NCBI GenBank assembly: GCA_951812395.1
Contig: CATOSD010000001.1
Span: 1,337,108 to 1,401,107 of the forward strand
Source of the DNA: an uncultured Dehalococcoidia bacterium
GTDB lineage: Bacteria > Chloroflexota > Dehalococcoidia > Lucifugimonadales > CATOSD01
Length of the DNA: 64,000 nucleotides
Direction: 5' to 3'
Shown here: one piece after another, positions 1 to 8,445 of the stretch
How the letters are laid out: every line of letters starts with the position of its first letter
How positions within the stretch are numbered: the first letter of the stretch is position 1
Notes under the pieces: model-generated
Told to the model about the DNA's origin: nothing
Seen by the model: only the letters and a program-made list of their open reading frames with translations
Databases searched by the model: none
Translations under genes and position numbers: made by a program

Positions 1-1
1 A

Positions 2-226
2 CAGGCGGGGGTCACGGTGCGGTACCTGGAGGTCAACGTCACCTTCTACGTCACGGCGGCGGTGTCGATCCTGTTTCTGCACAACTGGTTTTCGCTGCTC
101 GCCAACGGCCAGGACAGTCTGGACGGCAACGACCAGGCGTGGGTGATCTGGGCGTTCGTGGACACGGCGCTGCCGCTGGTGCTGGCGGCTACGGGGTTTG
201 GCATGTGGCGCGAGGCGGACAATTGA
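2..226 (+). CDS. Small membrane protein, 5' end probably cut by the window edge
   Basis: The reading frame is open from the left edge; the first usable start is GTG at 17, giving 69 residues, but it may be the C-terminal part of a longer protein. Two hydrophobic segments are visible, one beginning TFYVTAAVSILFLHNW and one around WAFVDTALPLVLAATGFG, so it is probably an inner-membrane protein with two helices. I do not recognise the family. It is codirectional with the heme A and oxidase genes that follow but is separated from them by about 400 bases of repeats, so a shared role is only a guess. Confidence 0.45.
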   Translation, partial: QAGVTVRYLEVNVTFYVTAAVSILFLHNWFSLLANGQDSLDGNDQAWVIWAFVDTALPLVLAATGFGMWREADN

Positions 227-644
227 GGGCTGACGCGCTGGCTCCGTGGGAGCTGAGGCGGGGCGCCTTCACCCCCATCCTAACCCATTCGGCAGGCTCA
301 GGGCAGGCTCTTCCCGCTGCGAGGGGGAAGGGACGTGACAACACCCCCATCCTTGCCTTTCCCCATCAAGGGGAAGAGATTGCAAAGTTTGGATTGACTG
401 GGGTTCGCTTGCTGTGCTATTGTGACTTCGTGAAAAGTTGCACATAGTTTGTGGCGCCCGCGGCCGGCTTGGTGAGGATAGGGAATAAGAGCTTTTCCGA
501 CACCCCAGTCATCACCCCCATCCTAACCCATTCGGCAGGCTCAGGGCAGGCTCTTCCCCCTGCGAGGGGGAAGGGACTTATCGGATAGACTCTGAGGGTG
601 GGCAGGGTGCCGCGCCGGCCTAGCGTGAGCACTGAAAGGCAGCC
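227..644. repeat. Intergenic cluster of three dispersed palindromic repeats
   Basis: Three members of the dispersed family lie here: 271-334 and 513-576 are near-identical long forms (CCCCCATCCTAACCCATTC, the GGCAGGCTCAGGGCAGGCTC segment, then a GAGGGGGAAGGGAC end), and 342-380 is a shorter, decayed form. The third is followed by a GGATAGACTCTGA tail that recurs at 33060. The C-run and G-run arms can pair as a hairpin. No gene is supported in this gap; short reading frames here are translations of the repeats. Confidence 0.85.
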
Positions 645-1676
645 TTGATTGGCCAGCTTCGGACTCCCTCCAGAAAGACAGACCTGATCTTTCGCTGGGC
701 GGCTATCGTCACGCTAGCGCTCGCCTTCGCCCAGGTCACCCTCGGCGGCGTGGTCAGGACGACCGGGTCTGGTCTGGGCTGCCCGGACTGGCCGTTGTGC
801 CACGGGCAGATCATTCCGCCTTTCCAGACGGACACCCTTATCGAGTACAGCCACCGGCTCAGCGCGTCAGTGCTTGGCGTGGTCATGCTGGTCACGGCTG
901 GAATGGTGTGGCTGTACTACCGGCGCAACTCCTGGATGCTCGGCAGCGCCGTCGTGGGGCTGGCGCTGGTGGTGGCCGCCGCGTTGCTTGGCGGGGCGAC
1001 TGTGTTGACGGAGCTCGAATGGTGGCTGCGGCTGATTCATCTGGCGCTTGCGGAGGCGCTGGCGACGGCGCTGGTTGTGCTCATTCTGGCCGGCTGGCGC
1101 GAGACGGGGGTGTCCCCCCCATCTCAATCTTCCCCCCCATTTCAATCTTCCCCCCCCGGGGGGAAGAGGAGTTTGAGCCACAGGGGGCTGAACGTCCTCG
1201 TGGCGGCCACATTCGCGGGAGTCTTCATTCTCATGCTGTCCGGTTCGTTCATGGTGGGATACGGCGGGAGTTCGGCGTGCGCGACGTGGCCGCTGTGCCG
1301 GGGCGAGATTATGCCGGAGGGGGTTCCCGCCGCGATTCACATGGGCCATAGGATGTTGAGCGCGATGGTTGGGGTGATGGTGCTGGCGCTTGCGGCCGCC
1401 GCTTACGCGCGGGGCCGTGAGCTTCCCGGCCTGAGATGGTCGGCGCTGTTCACGGCGGGGCTGTTCGCCGTGCAGATCGTCGCGGGGGCGTGGATCATCT
1501 GGGCGCGCTTCGCCGCCGAGATGAAGGCGGTGCATCTCAGCCTCGCCACGCTTACGTGGGTGGCGCTGACGTTCCTGTGCGTGCTGGCGTATACGCGCCG
1601 TGGCGCCGGGCTGTTGGACGCGCCTATCGGCGCAGGCCCGGCAGGGACGACCACGACGAGGCGGTGGGCGCGATGA
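645..1676 (+). CDS. ctaA: Heme A synthase (COX15/CtaA)
   Basis: Oxidises the C8 methyl of heme O to the formyl group of heme A, the cofactor of the oxidase encoded downstream; an eight-helix membrane protein. The four ligand-type histidines of the family are seen at about residues 70 (EYSHRL), 132 (LIHLAL), 235 (MGHRM) and 297 (AVHLS), with cysteine pairs near 46/52 and 212/218. The start is TTG at 645; no better start is seen. The stop overlaps the ctaB start (ATGA), so the two are translationally coupled. Oddity: residues about 155-178, in the loop joining the two four-helix halves, are a Ser/Pro-rich insertion encoded by a copy of the dispersed repeat with three runs of 7-8 C. Confidence 0.92.
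   Translation: MIGQLRTPSRKTDLIFRWAAIVTLALAFAQVTLGGVVRTTGSGLGCPDWPLCHGQIIPPFQTDTLIEYSHRLSASVLGVVMLVTAGMVWLYYRRNSWMLGSAVVGLALVVAAALLGGATVLTELEWWLRLIHLALAEALATALVVLILAGWRETGVSPPSQSSPPFQSSPPGGKRSLSHRGLNVLVAATFAGVFILMLSGSFMVGYGGSSACATWPLCRGEIMPEGVPAAIHMGHRMLSAMVGVMVLALAAAAYARGRELPGLRWSALFTAGLFAVQIVAGAWIIWARFAAEMKAVHLSLATLTWVALTFLCVLAYTRRGAGLLDAPIGAGPAGTTTTRRWAR
1111..1170 (+). repeat. Dispersed repeat inserted in frame inside ctaA
   Basis: Within ctaA the DNA reads as a degenerate member of the repeat family: two CCCCCATCTCAATCTT / CCCCCATTTCAATCTT half-units followed by a C-run and G-run hairpin. C-runs lie at 1114-1120, 1132-1138 and 1150-1157. The reading frame stays open through it, and homologous residues resume with the fifth membrane helix. 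Confidence 0.75.
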
Positions 1677-2566
1677 TTGCGCAGATGACCGCCTCCCGCA
1701 GCGTGATCAGGGACTACGTGGCCCTCACCAAGCCGCGGATCATCTCGCTGCTGCTGCTGACGGCCCTGGGAGGCATGTTCCTGGGGGCGCGCGGACTGCC
1801 GGACTGGCAACTGGTGCTGGTGGTGCTGGTCGGCGGCGCGCTGGCGGCGGGAGGCGCGAACGCCCTGAACCATTACGCGGACAGGGACATAGACTCGCTG
1901 ATGCGGCGCACGAGGGCGCGGCCGGTGGCGAGGGGGGCGGTGCGGCCTGCCAGCGCGCTGGGGTTCGGAATCGCGCTGAACGCGGTTGCGTTCGCTCTCA
2001 TGTGGGGCGGCGCGAACCTGCTTTGCGCGCTGCTGACGCTGAGCGCCACGCTGTTCTACGTGCTGATATACACCAAGGCGCTGAAGCGGTCGACGCCGCA
2101 GAACATCGTCATAGGCGGCGCGGCGGGCGCGATTCCACCCATGGTGGGTTGGGCCGCGGTGACCGGATACCTGGGCCTGCCCGCCCTGTACCTGTTCGCC
2201 ATCGTCTTCTTCTGGACGCCTCCCCACTTCTGGGCGCTGGCGTTGCTGCTGAAGGATGATTACGCGGACGCCGGGGTGCCCATGCTGCCGGTCGTGGCGG
2301 GAGTCGACCAGACGAAGCGATCGATTCTCCTGTACACTCTGTTGGTCGCCGCGCTCACGTCCATGTTCTTCGTGACGGGCGAGCTCGGGTGGTTCTATCT
2401 GCTGTCGAGCGCGGCCTTGGGGTTTGGGTTCATCTTCTACGCCTACCGGCTGTGGAAAAGGCCGAACATCGAAGGCGCCAAACCGCTTTATCTGTACTCG
2501 CTGGCGTATCTGGCGCTGCTGTTCGCGGCGATGATGGTGGACGCGACGGTTTGGGGGGTGGTATGA
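1673..2566 (+). CDS. ctaB: Protoheme IX farnesyltransferase (heme O synthase)
   Basis: Adds a farnesyl chain to heme B to make heme O, the substrate of CtaA. The 297-residue protein is polytopic and carries the prenyltransferase Asp-rich motif NHYADRDID near residues 66-74 and the second conserved loop around the TPQNIVIGGAAGAIPPMVGW stretch, as expected for UbiA/CyoE enzymes. The start is ATG at 1673, overlapping the ctaA stop by four bases; longer upstream readings of the frame run antiparallel to ctaA sense and are rejected. Length is normal for the family. It belongs with the cox genes that follow after a repeat and a promoter. Confidence 0.95.
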   Translation: MIAQMTASRSVIRDYVALTKPRIISLLLLTALGGMFLGARGLPDWQLVLVVLVGGALAAGGANALNHYADRDIDSLMRRTRARPVARGAVRPASALGFGIALNAVAFALMWGGANLLCALLTLSATLFYVLIYTKALKRSTPQNIVIGGAAGAIPPMVGWAAVTGYLGLPALYLFAIVFFWTPPHFWALALLLKDDYADAGVPMLPVVAGVDQTKRSILLYTLLVAALTSMFFVTGELGWFYLLSSAALGFGFIFYAYRLWKRPNIEGAKPLYLYSLAYLALLFAAMMVDATVWGVV

Positions 2567-2632
2567 CCCCCATCCTAAGCCATTCGGCAGGCTCAGGGCA
2601 GGCTCTTCCCCCTGAGAGGGGGAAGGGATTGT
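2565..2632. repeat. Dispersed palindromic repeat copy
   Basis: Long form of the family (CCCCCATCCTAAGCCATTC, then GGCAGGCTCAGGGCAGGCTC, then CCTGAGAGGGGGAAGGG). It starts at the very end of ctaB, with the ctaB stop abutting it, and precedes the cox promoter. Confidence 0.85.
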
Positions 2633-2716
2633 TGGGCCAACATAGGCAACCACAAGGGATTGCCCTACATTGGTATGACCGGCCAGGTTGATACGGGTTG
2701 GGGGTTTTTGAAAACC

Positions 2717-2745
2717 TTGACGACTCATAGCGGCTTTGATAGATT
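2717..2745 (+). promoter_or_regulatory. Putative sigma70-type promoter for the cox operon
   Basis: TTGACG at 2717-2722 and TAGATT at 2740-2745 are separated by 17 bases. The predicted start of transcription lies about 55 bases before coxB. Seen by eye only. Confidence 0.5.
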
Positions 2746-2806
2746 TTTGGGGGACGGCGCGACGACGGCGTAGGCGCCGCGGAACCCTATAGTGCGAGGT
2801 TGATTG

Positions 2807-3913
2807 GTGAAAATGCGCAAGACACGCCACCGCGCAGGCGGGCTTCTTGGTATTCTCTTGCTGGGCACGCTCCTGGCCCTGGCGGCGGCGTGCACGCCGT
2901 CGCATCCGCAATCGACATTCGACACGCTCGGGCCGGTGGCCCGAGAGCAGGCGGTGGTGTTCTGGATCATCTTCGGCCTGGGCGCGCTGGTGTTCGTCAT
3001 TGTCGAGGGCATCATCTTGTACGCGGTGTTCAAGTACCGCAGGCGCCCGGACGACGGCGACCCCGAGCAGATACACGGCAACAACGCGCTGGAGGTTACC
3101 TGGACGGTGATTCCGGCGATCATCCTGGTTTTCGCGGCCATCCCCACGCTGATGGTGCTCTACAGCACCACCATCTCGCCCGAGCCTCCGGAGAAGGGCG
3201 GGTTCGTGGTCGAGGCCACCGGCCACCAGTGGTGGTTCGAGTTCAACTACCCCGCCTACGGCGTGGTTACCGCGAACGAGATGCACATACCCGTGGACGA
3301 GGTGATCAACGTCGACCTGCGCTCGAAGGACGTGATCCACAGCTTCTGGGTACCGAAGCTGGCGGGCAAGGTTGACATGATCCCGAACAACGACAACACG
3401 CTGTGGCTCAAGGCGGAGCGCGAGGGCGAGTTCTACGCGCAGTGCGCTGAGTTCTGCGGCGTGTCGCACGCCAACATGCGCTTCAAGGTGGTGGCGGAGT
3501 CGTGGGAGGACTTCAATGCCTGGGTGGAGGCTCAGCTCGCGGAGGCGTCAAGTCCGGTGGACCCGCTCGCCAAAGAGGGCGAAGAGCTGTTCATGAGTCA
3601 GGACTCTTACTGTTTCCGGTGCCACGCCGTGCGGGGCACGCGCCTGGCCAGGGGCATCATAGGTCCGGACCTGACGCACGTGGCGAGCCGCAGGCACCTG
3701 GCGGCCGGGCTGCTCGACAACACGGAGGACGACTCGGACGCCGTGAGCGGCGCGCTGCTTCAGCACAATCTGCGCGAGTGGCTCGCAGATCCTGACGGCG
3801 TGAAGCCAGGCAACATCATGTACCGGGATGCCGAGGTCTACAACGGCACAGTTCCGCCGCTTACCGACAACCAGATCGACGCGCTGGTCGCTTACCTGCT
3901 GACGCTCAAGTAG
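2807..3913 (+). CDS. coxB: Cytochrome c oxidase subunit II with fused cytochrome c (caa3 type)
   Basis: Accepts electrons and passes them to subunit I. The N terminus is a lipoprotein signal with lipobox LALAAAC (Cys near residue 29), then two membrane helices, then a cupredoxin domain with the CuA ligand motif CAEFCGVSHANM near residues 213-224. A C-terminal class I cytochrome c domain follows, with CFRCH near 269 and a later Met (GNIM) as the probable axial ligand, which defines the caa3 arrangement. GTG at 2807 is preferred because a GAGG lies 8 bases upstream; TTG 2804 and ATG 2813 are alternatives. It is the first gene of the run coxB-coxA-coxC-coxD. Confidence 0.95.
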   Translation: MKMRKTRHRAGGLLGILLLGTLLALAAACTPSHPQSTFDTLGPVAREQAVVFWIIFGLGALVFVIVEGIILYAVFKYRRRPDDGDPEQIHGNNALEVTWTVIPAIILVFAAIPTLMVLYSTTISPEPPEKGGFVVEATGHQWWFEFNYPAYGVVTANEMHIPVDEVINVDLRSKDVIHSFWVPKLAGKVDMIPNNDNTLWLKAEREGEFYAQCAEFCGVSHANMRFKVVAESWEDFNAWVEAQLAEASSPVDPLAKEGEELFMSQDSYCFRCHAVRGTRLARGIIGPDLTHVASRRHLAAGLLDNTEDDSDAVSGALLQHNLREWLADPDGVKPGNIMYRDAEVYNGTVPPLTDNQIDALVAYLLTLK

Positions 3914-3955
3914 GTACGCCGAATGATCGGCCGCAAGGCCAATCGGAGGCTCTCA

Positions 3956-5803
3956 ATGACATCGATACCGCTTAGCATACCGAGGCCCACCCACCCTACG
4001 GGCGTGTGGTCGTGGCTCACGACCATCGACCACAAGAGAATTGGCATACTGTACGGCGTCACCGCATTCGTGCTGTTCCTCACCGGGGGCATCGAGGCGA
4101 TGATCATGCGGCTGCAGTTGTCGGCCGCCGACCAGGACATCGTGAGCGCCGAGGTGTTCAACCAGCTCTTCACCATGCACGGCACCACGATGATCTTCCT
4201 GGCGATCATGCCGATGGGGGCCGCCTTCTTCAACTTCATAATCCCATTGCAGATTGGCGCGCGTGACGTCGCATTTCCGCGTCTAAACGCCTTCAGCTAC
4301 TGGACGTTCCTGTCCGGGGCAATCATCCTGAAGTTCAGCTGGTTCATGGGCGGCGCGACCAACGCCGGATGGTTCGGCTACGCGCCGCTTACCGGCCTGG
4401 AGGCCAACCCGGGCAACGGCATCGACCTCTGGATCATCAGCCTGCAGGTGCTGGGGATCGCGTCGCTGGCTGCGGCCTTCAACTTCATCGTGACCATAAT
4501 CAACATGCGCGCGCCCGGCATGTCGCTGATGCGAATGCCGCTCTTCACCTGGATGACGCTGGTGACGGCCATACTGCTGGTGCTGGCCTTCCCGGTGATT
4601 ACCGTCGCGCTCATCGAGCTGATGTTCGACCGCGCCTTCGGCACCAACTTCTTCGTGGTGGCCAACGGCGCGAATCCCGTGCTGTGGCAGCACCTGTTCT
4701 GGGTGTTCGGACACCCCGAGGTGTACATTCTGATTCTGCCGGCCATGGGCATAGTGTCGGAGATCCTCCCCACCTTCTCCAAGAAGCCGCTGTTCGGTTA
4801 CTCGACAGTGGTTCTGGCGGGCGTGATCATCGCGTTCATGGGCTGGATGGTGTGGAGCCACCACATGTTCACAGTGGGGCTTGGCCCGGTCGCCACTTCG
4901 GTGTTCACCATAACCACCATGGCGATCGCGGTGCCCACCGGCATCAAGATATTCAACTGGATCGGCACGATGTGGAAGGGGTCGATGGAGTTCCGCACGC
5001 CCATGCTCTTCGCCATCGGGTTCATCGTGCTGTTCACCATCGGCGGCATCAGCGGCATTATGCACGCGATGTCGTCGTCGGACGCGCAGCAGCAGGACAC
5101 CTACTTCATCGTGGCCCACCTCCACTACGTGCTGTTCACGGGCGCCATCTTCGCGCTGGTGGGCGGCATCTACTACTGGTTCCCCAAGTTCACGGGGCGC
5201 ATGTACGACGAGGCGATGGGCAAGGTCACGTTCTGGCTGATGTTCATCGCGGCGAACATAACCTTCTTCCCCATGCACTTCACGGGCATGGACGGAATGC
5301 CCCGCCGCATCTACACCTACGGCGACGAGATGGGTTGGTCGTTCTGGAACGGGGTATCGTCTATCGGGGCGGCGATTCTGGCCGTTTCGATGCTGATGTT
5401 CGTGTACAACATCGTGAAGGGCTGGAGGAGCGGCGAGCCGGCCGGGGACGATCCCTGGGACGCGCGCACGCTGGAGTGGTCCATCTCGTCGCCTCCGCCG
5501 GAGTACAACTTCGAGACGATCCCGACCGTGTACGGCAGGGACGAGTGGTGGGCGCAGAAGCGGGCGCCGGTAAGGCGAGGGGTCCCGGTAGGGGGCGGCT
5601 CCGGCGACGACGAAGGACACGACATACACCTGCCGCAGCCCTCTTACTGGCCGCTGATCGCCTCCATAGGCTTGCTGATAGGGGGCTACGGCCTGGTATT
5701 CCACTTTGCCGTGGCGGTAGTAGGCGGCCTGATCGGCATGTTCGCCGTTTATGCCTGGTCGTTCGAGCCTGTCAACGAGCCGGACGAAGGCTCGGGGCAC
5801 TAA
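3956..5803 (+). CDS. coxA: Cytochrome c oxidase subunit I
   Basis: Catalytic heme-copper subunit that reduces O2 to water and pumps protons. Seen are the GHPEVYI segment (His-Glu-Tyr, including the cross-linked His-Tyr pair), the WSHHMFT CuB histidines and the AHLHYVLF heme ligands. Length is 615 residues with an extra C-terminal pair of membrane helices after a charged linker, as in several caa3/SoxM-type subunits. The start at ATG 3956 is chosen because GGAGG sits 6 bases before it; the frame can be read upstream to an ATG at 3923, but without a ribosome site. A 52-base gap follows coxB. Confidence 0.96.
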   Translation: MTSIPLSIPRPTHPTGVWSWLTTIDHKRIGILYGVTAFVLFLTGGIEAMIMRLQLSAADQDIVSAEVFNQLFTMHGTTMIFLAIMPMGAAFFNFIIPLQIGARDVAFPRLNAFSYWTFLSGAIILKFSWFMGGATNAGWFGYAPLTGLEANPGNGIDLWIISLQVLGIASLAAAFNFIVTIINMRAPGMSLMRMPLFTWMTLVTAILLVLAFPVITVALIELMFDRAFGTNFFVVANGANPVLWQHLFWVFGHPEVYILILPAMGIVSEILPTFSKKPLFGYSTVVLAGVIIAFMGWMVWSHHMFTVGLGPVATSVFTITTMAIAVPTGIKIFNWIGTMWKGSMEFRTPMLFAIGFIVLFTIGGISGIMHAMSSSDAQQQDTYFIVAHLHYVLFTGAIFALVGGIYYWFPKFTGRMYDEAMGKVTFWLMFIAANITFFPMHFTGMDGMPRRIYTYGDEMGWSFWNGVSSIGAAILAVSMLMFVYNIVKGWRSGEPAGDDPWDARTLEWSISSPPPEYNFETIPTVYGRDEWWAQKRAPVRRGVPVGGGSGDDEGHDIHLPQPSYWPLIASIGLLIGGYGLVFHFAVAVVGGLIGMFAVYAWSFEPVNEPDEGSGH

Positions 5804-5818
5804 GGGAGGCTGACACCT

Positions 5819-6547
5819 TTGGCGCACGCACCAGCAGCACCGCACGGAGAGCACGAGCCGACCACGACCGGTCTGAACCACCGGAAGTTGCTCATGTGGG
5901 CCTTCCTTGGCTCGGACTGCATGTTCTTCGGCACGCTCATCGCCACCTATCTGGTCTACAAGGGAGAGAGCCTCTCGGGGCCGCTTCCCATAGACGTGTT
6001 CGACATTCCAGTGACGTCGGTCAGCACGTTCGTCCTGCTGATGAGCAGCATGAGCATGGTGCTGGCATACGCCGCGCTCACGCGGGGCAACCTGAAGACG
6101 TTTCGGGTGTGGCTGCTATCGACGGCCATAATGGGGATGACATTCATCGCCTTTCAGGTGTTCGAGTTCCGCACCTTCGCCAACCACGAGGTGCATTTCG
6201 AGTGCTCGGAGATGGGCACCGGCCAACTGACCGAGTTCGAAGAGCAGGTGGCCGCAGACAAATGCGTCGATGGCGTGACAGAGGTGGAGGAGAAGATAGG
6301 CCTTACTCCCAAGACGAACCTGTTCGGCACTACGTTTTTCGTGCTGACGGGCTTCCACGGCGCGCACGTGACGCTTGGCATTGTGTGGCTGATGTCGCTC
6401 TTCTGGTACTCGTTCAGAAGGGGCGGCGTGACTGCGGAACGCAACCTGGACGTCGACCTGGCTGCGCTGTACTGGCACTTCGTCGACATCGTGTGGATCG
6501 TCATCTTTACAGTGGTATACCTGTTCGGCGTTTTCGAAGGGTTTTGA
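5819..6547 (+). CDS. coxC: Cytochrome c oxidase subunit III
   Basis: Non-catalytic polytopic subunit that stabilises the oxidase and proton uptake. Family signatures include the MWAFLGSDCMFFGTLIATYL helix, the FVLTGFHGAHVTLG helix and the terminal YWHFVDIVWIVIF helix. Start is TTG at 5819 with GGGAGG nine bases upstream; it lies 15 bases after coxA. An extra-membrane segment with two cysteines (about residues 124-150) sits between helices. Length 242 is slightly long for the family because of this loop. Confidence 0.94.
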   Translation: MAHAPAAPHGEHEPTTTGLNHRKLLMWAFLGSDCMFFGTLIATYLVYKGESLSGPLPIDVFDIPVTSVSTFVLLMSSMSMVLAYAALTRGNLKTFRVWLLSTAIMGMTFIAFQVFEFRTFANHEVHFECSEMGTGQLTEFEEQVAADKCVDGVTEVEEKIGLTPKTNLFGTTFFVLTGFHGAHVTLGIVWLMSLFWYSFRRGGVTAERNLDVDLAALYWHFVDIVWIVIFTVVYLFGVFEGF

Positions 6548-6568
6548 GCAAGTTTGAAGGGCGGGGTT

Positions 6569-6608
6569 CACCCCCATCCCAGCCTTCCCCCTGCGAGGGG
6601 GAAGGGAC
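6569..6608. repeat. Dispersed palindromic repeat between coxC and coxD
   Basis: Short form of the family, CCCCCATCCCAGCC then TTCCCCCTGCGAGGGGGAAG. It fills the whole coxC-coxD spacer, so if the genes are cotranscribed the transcript carries its hairpin. Confidence 0.85.
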
Positions 6609-6630
6609 AAAAGAGGCGACGGAGCTAGGA

Positions 6631-6960
6631 ATGAGTCAGGATACGGAACAGGCATCGGCTGAGAGCGCGCAGGCGGAGGTGCATACCGGCCATCCGACGG
6701 CCATGACCTATTTCAAGGTGGCTATGGCGCTGTCGGTGATAACCGCCATCGAAGTCGGCATATTCTACCTGACGTGGCTTGGGCACGGCATCATCCCCAT
6801 ACTGGCGGTACTGTCCATAGCCAAGTTCGCGCTGGTGGGAATGTTCTACATGCACCTCAAGTACGACGCCCAGGTGTTCAGCGGAATGTTCATCGCGGGG
6901 CTGGCGACGGCCGTGGGCGTAGTGCTCGCGCTGATGGCGCTGTTCCAGTTCTTCGTGTAG
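6631..6960 (+). CDS. coxD: Cytochrome c oxidase subunit IV (bacterial COX4 type)
   Basis: Small auxiliary subunit, 109 residues, with a soluble N terminus and three hydrophobic helices (YFKVAMALSVITAIEVGIFY, then IIPILAVLSIAKFALVGMFY, then the last 25 residues). The MHLKYD turn after the second helix is typical of the COX4_pro family. ATG 6631 is preceded by an AGGA; it is the first start after the repeat. The frame is open far upstream in antisense-like reading of coxA, which is ignored. Confidence 0.9.
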   Translation: MSQDTEQASAESAQAEVHTGHPTAMTYFKVAMALSVITAIEVGIFYLTWLGHGIIPILAVLSIAKFALVGMFYMHLKYDAQVFSGMFIAGLATAVGVVLALMALFQFFV

Positions 6961-6980
6961 GCGGCTGGGCGGGAGCGGAG

Positions 6981-7163
6981 ACCCCCATCCCTTCGACAGG
7001 CTCAGGGCAGGCTGTTCCCTTTGCGAGGGTTGGCCTGGGTGGGTTTTGGCAAGTGCAGTCGGTTGCGCCTGTGAACGTCACCCCCATCCTAACCTTCCCC
7101 CTGCGAGGGGGAAGGGACAGTTTGAAGATACCTACCCCTGTGAGCCCCGCGAGGGGGAAGGGG
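6981..7163. repeat. Repeat cluster between coxD and ctaG, with an IS4-end-like module
   Basis: Three family members: 6981-7030 (CCCCCATCCC, then TTCGACAGGCTCAGGGCAGG, decaying), 7079-7118 (CCCCCATCCTAACC, then TTCCCCCTGCGAGGGGGAAG) and 7130-7163. The last begins ACCTACCCCTGTGAGCCC, the reverse complement of the module that forms the inverted ends of the IS element at 9228-10566. Confidence 0.8.
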
Positions 7164-7191
7164 CTTCACATAGCCCCGCGCCCACCACGGA

Positions 7192-8037
7192 GTGTTTGAC
7201 GTGGACCCTGTACTGGAATCCGTATGGACGCACTGGCACGCCCACCCCGAGGCGCTGATCGGGCTCGCTCTGCTCCAGGGCGGGTACATGCTGGGCGTGG
7301 GACCGCTACGCGAGCGGTTCAACCTGTCAGACAGCGTCGAATCCCGGCAGATAGCCACCTTCACGGCGGGCGTGCTGGTCATCTTCGTGGCGTTGCTGTC
7401 GCCGATACACGTGCTCAGCGACAACTACCTGTTCAGCGTACACATGACGCAGCACGTGCTGTTGACGCTGGTAGCGCCGCCACTGCTGCTGCTGGGCACG
7501 CCCGACTGGCTGCTGCGCCCGTTGCTGCGTCCCAACCTGGTGTTTCGAGGGGCGCGACTCGCGACGCATCCTATCGTCGCTTTCGCGCTGTTCAACATTG
7601 CGTTTTCGCTGTGGCACGTGCCCGCGCTGTACAACGCCTCCGTGACGTACCACTGGATTCACGTGGGCGAGCACCTGCTGTTCATCGCCGCGGCGGTGCT
7701 GATGTGGTGGCCCATCGGCAGCATGATGCCGGAGCTTCCGCGGCTGATGTATCCGCTGCAGATGATGTACCTGTTCGCCCTCTCGATTGCGCAGATAATC
7801 GTGTTCGCCATCATCACCTTTTCGGAGAGGCCCATCTACGAGGTGTACGCCAACGCGCCGCGCGTGCTGAACATTTCGCCGATTCTCGACCAGCAGATAG
7901 GCGCGCTCATCATGAAGGTGGGCGGGGGCATGCTGTTCATGACGCTGCTGATAATCGTGTTCTTCCGGTGGTTCAAACACGAGGAGGAGACGAACCCGTT
8001 CGTGGCTACGGACAGACGGCCGCTGGAGGAGGGGTAG
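7192..8037 (+). CDS. ctaG: Cytochrome c oxidase assembly factor CtaG (caa3 type)
   Basis: Membrane protein of the caa3_CtaG family, thought to be needed for correct assembly or copper loading of caa3 oxidases. The 281 residues include about seven hydrophobic helices; histidine-containing segments such as HMTQHVLLTL, FSLWHVPALYN and WIHVGEHLLF match the family pattern. GTG at 7192 is the start; no strong ribosome site is evident. Its place after coxBACD and a repeat cluster fits the usual cox neighbourhood. Confidence 0.88.
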   Translation: MFDVDPVLESVWTHWHAHPEALIGLALLQGGYMLGVGPLRERFNLSDSVESRQIATFTAGVLVIFVALLSPIHVLSDNYLFSVHMTQHVLLTLVAPPLLLLGTPDWLLRPLLRPNLVFRGARLATHPIVAFALFNIAFSLWHVPALYNASVTYHWIHVGEHLLFIAAAVLMWWPIGSMMPELPRLMYPLQMMYLFALSIAQIIVFAIITFSERPIYEVYANAPRVLNISPILDQQIGALIMKVGGGMLFMTLLIIVFFRWFKHEEETNPFVATDRRPLEEG

Positions 8038-8099
8038 GGGGCGCAAGACGCTTGACGCGAGGGCAGACCGGACATAACATAGTGGACGGTGTAAACTTG

Positions 8100-8163
8100 T
8101 CCCCCCATCCCCGCATCGAGTACGGGGCAGGCTCTAACCTTTCCCCCGCGAGGGGGAAGGGAC
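8100..8163. repeat. Dispersed palindromic repeat copy (ATCGAGTACGGGGCAGG subtype)
   Basis: CCCCCATCCCCGCATCGAG, TACGGGGCAGGCTCTAACC, then CCCCCGCGAGGGGGAAGGGAC. The same subtype occurs at 32991 and 50834. Confidence 0.85.
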
Positions 8164-8203
8164 TTCTAGGAGCGGCGGGCGATTCCGGAGCGATAGGATA
8201 GAT

Positions 8204-8407
8204 ATGAGCCAGCGAGTTGTAGACGCGATACTCTTTCCCCTGCTGTCGATGATCATCGTGGCGGCGTTCGCGGGCGGATTGGGCGTATTGTTCATCATCA
8301 TCGAACATTCCGCCTTCGGCCTTGGCGGAGTTATCGTTCTGGGCGTGGCGATCGTGGTGGGCGTGCCGGGCGTGGCGGCGCTGATTCAGCGCCAGATCGA
8401 GCGCTAG
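8204..8407 (+). CDS. Small two-helix membrane protein
   Basis: 67 residues, nearly all hydrophobic, in two segments (FPLLSMIIVAAFAGGLGVLF and GGVIVLGVAIVVGVPGVAAL) with a charged C terminus QRQIER. ATG 8204 follows an AGGATAG stretch. It lies between ctaG and the sco gene, so a role with the oxidase is plausible but unproven. No family recognised. Confidence 0.6.
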   Translation: MSQRVVDAILFPLLSMIIVAAFAGGLGVLFIIIEHSAFGLGGVIVLGVAIVVGVPGVAALIQRQIER

Positions 8408-8445
8408 CGCAAGGCCCCGCGCTCCAACCGCAGGACACCCACCAC

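Noticed and set aside
1403..3469. 688-codon minus-strand open frame opposite ctaB and coxB
   Set aside because: Product is Arg/His/Gln-rich with no domain pattern and lies antisense to clear oxidase genes; an effect of high GC at third positions.
4283..5881. 532-codon minus-strand open frame opposite coxA
   Set aside because: Antisense shadow of coxA, of His/Arg-rich composition.
4369..6630. Long plus-strand upstream extension of coxD
   Set aside because: Out-of-frame reading of coxA and coxC; only the last 109 codons are COX4-like.
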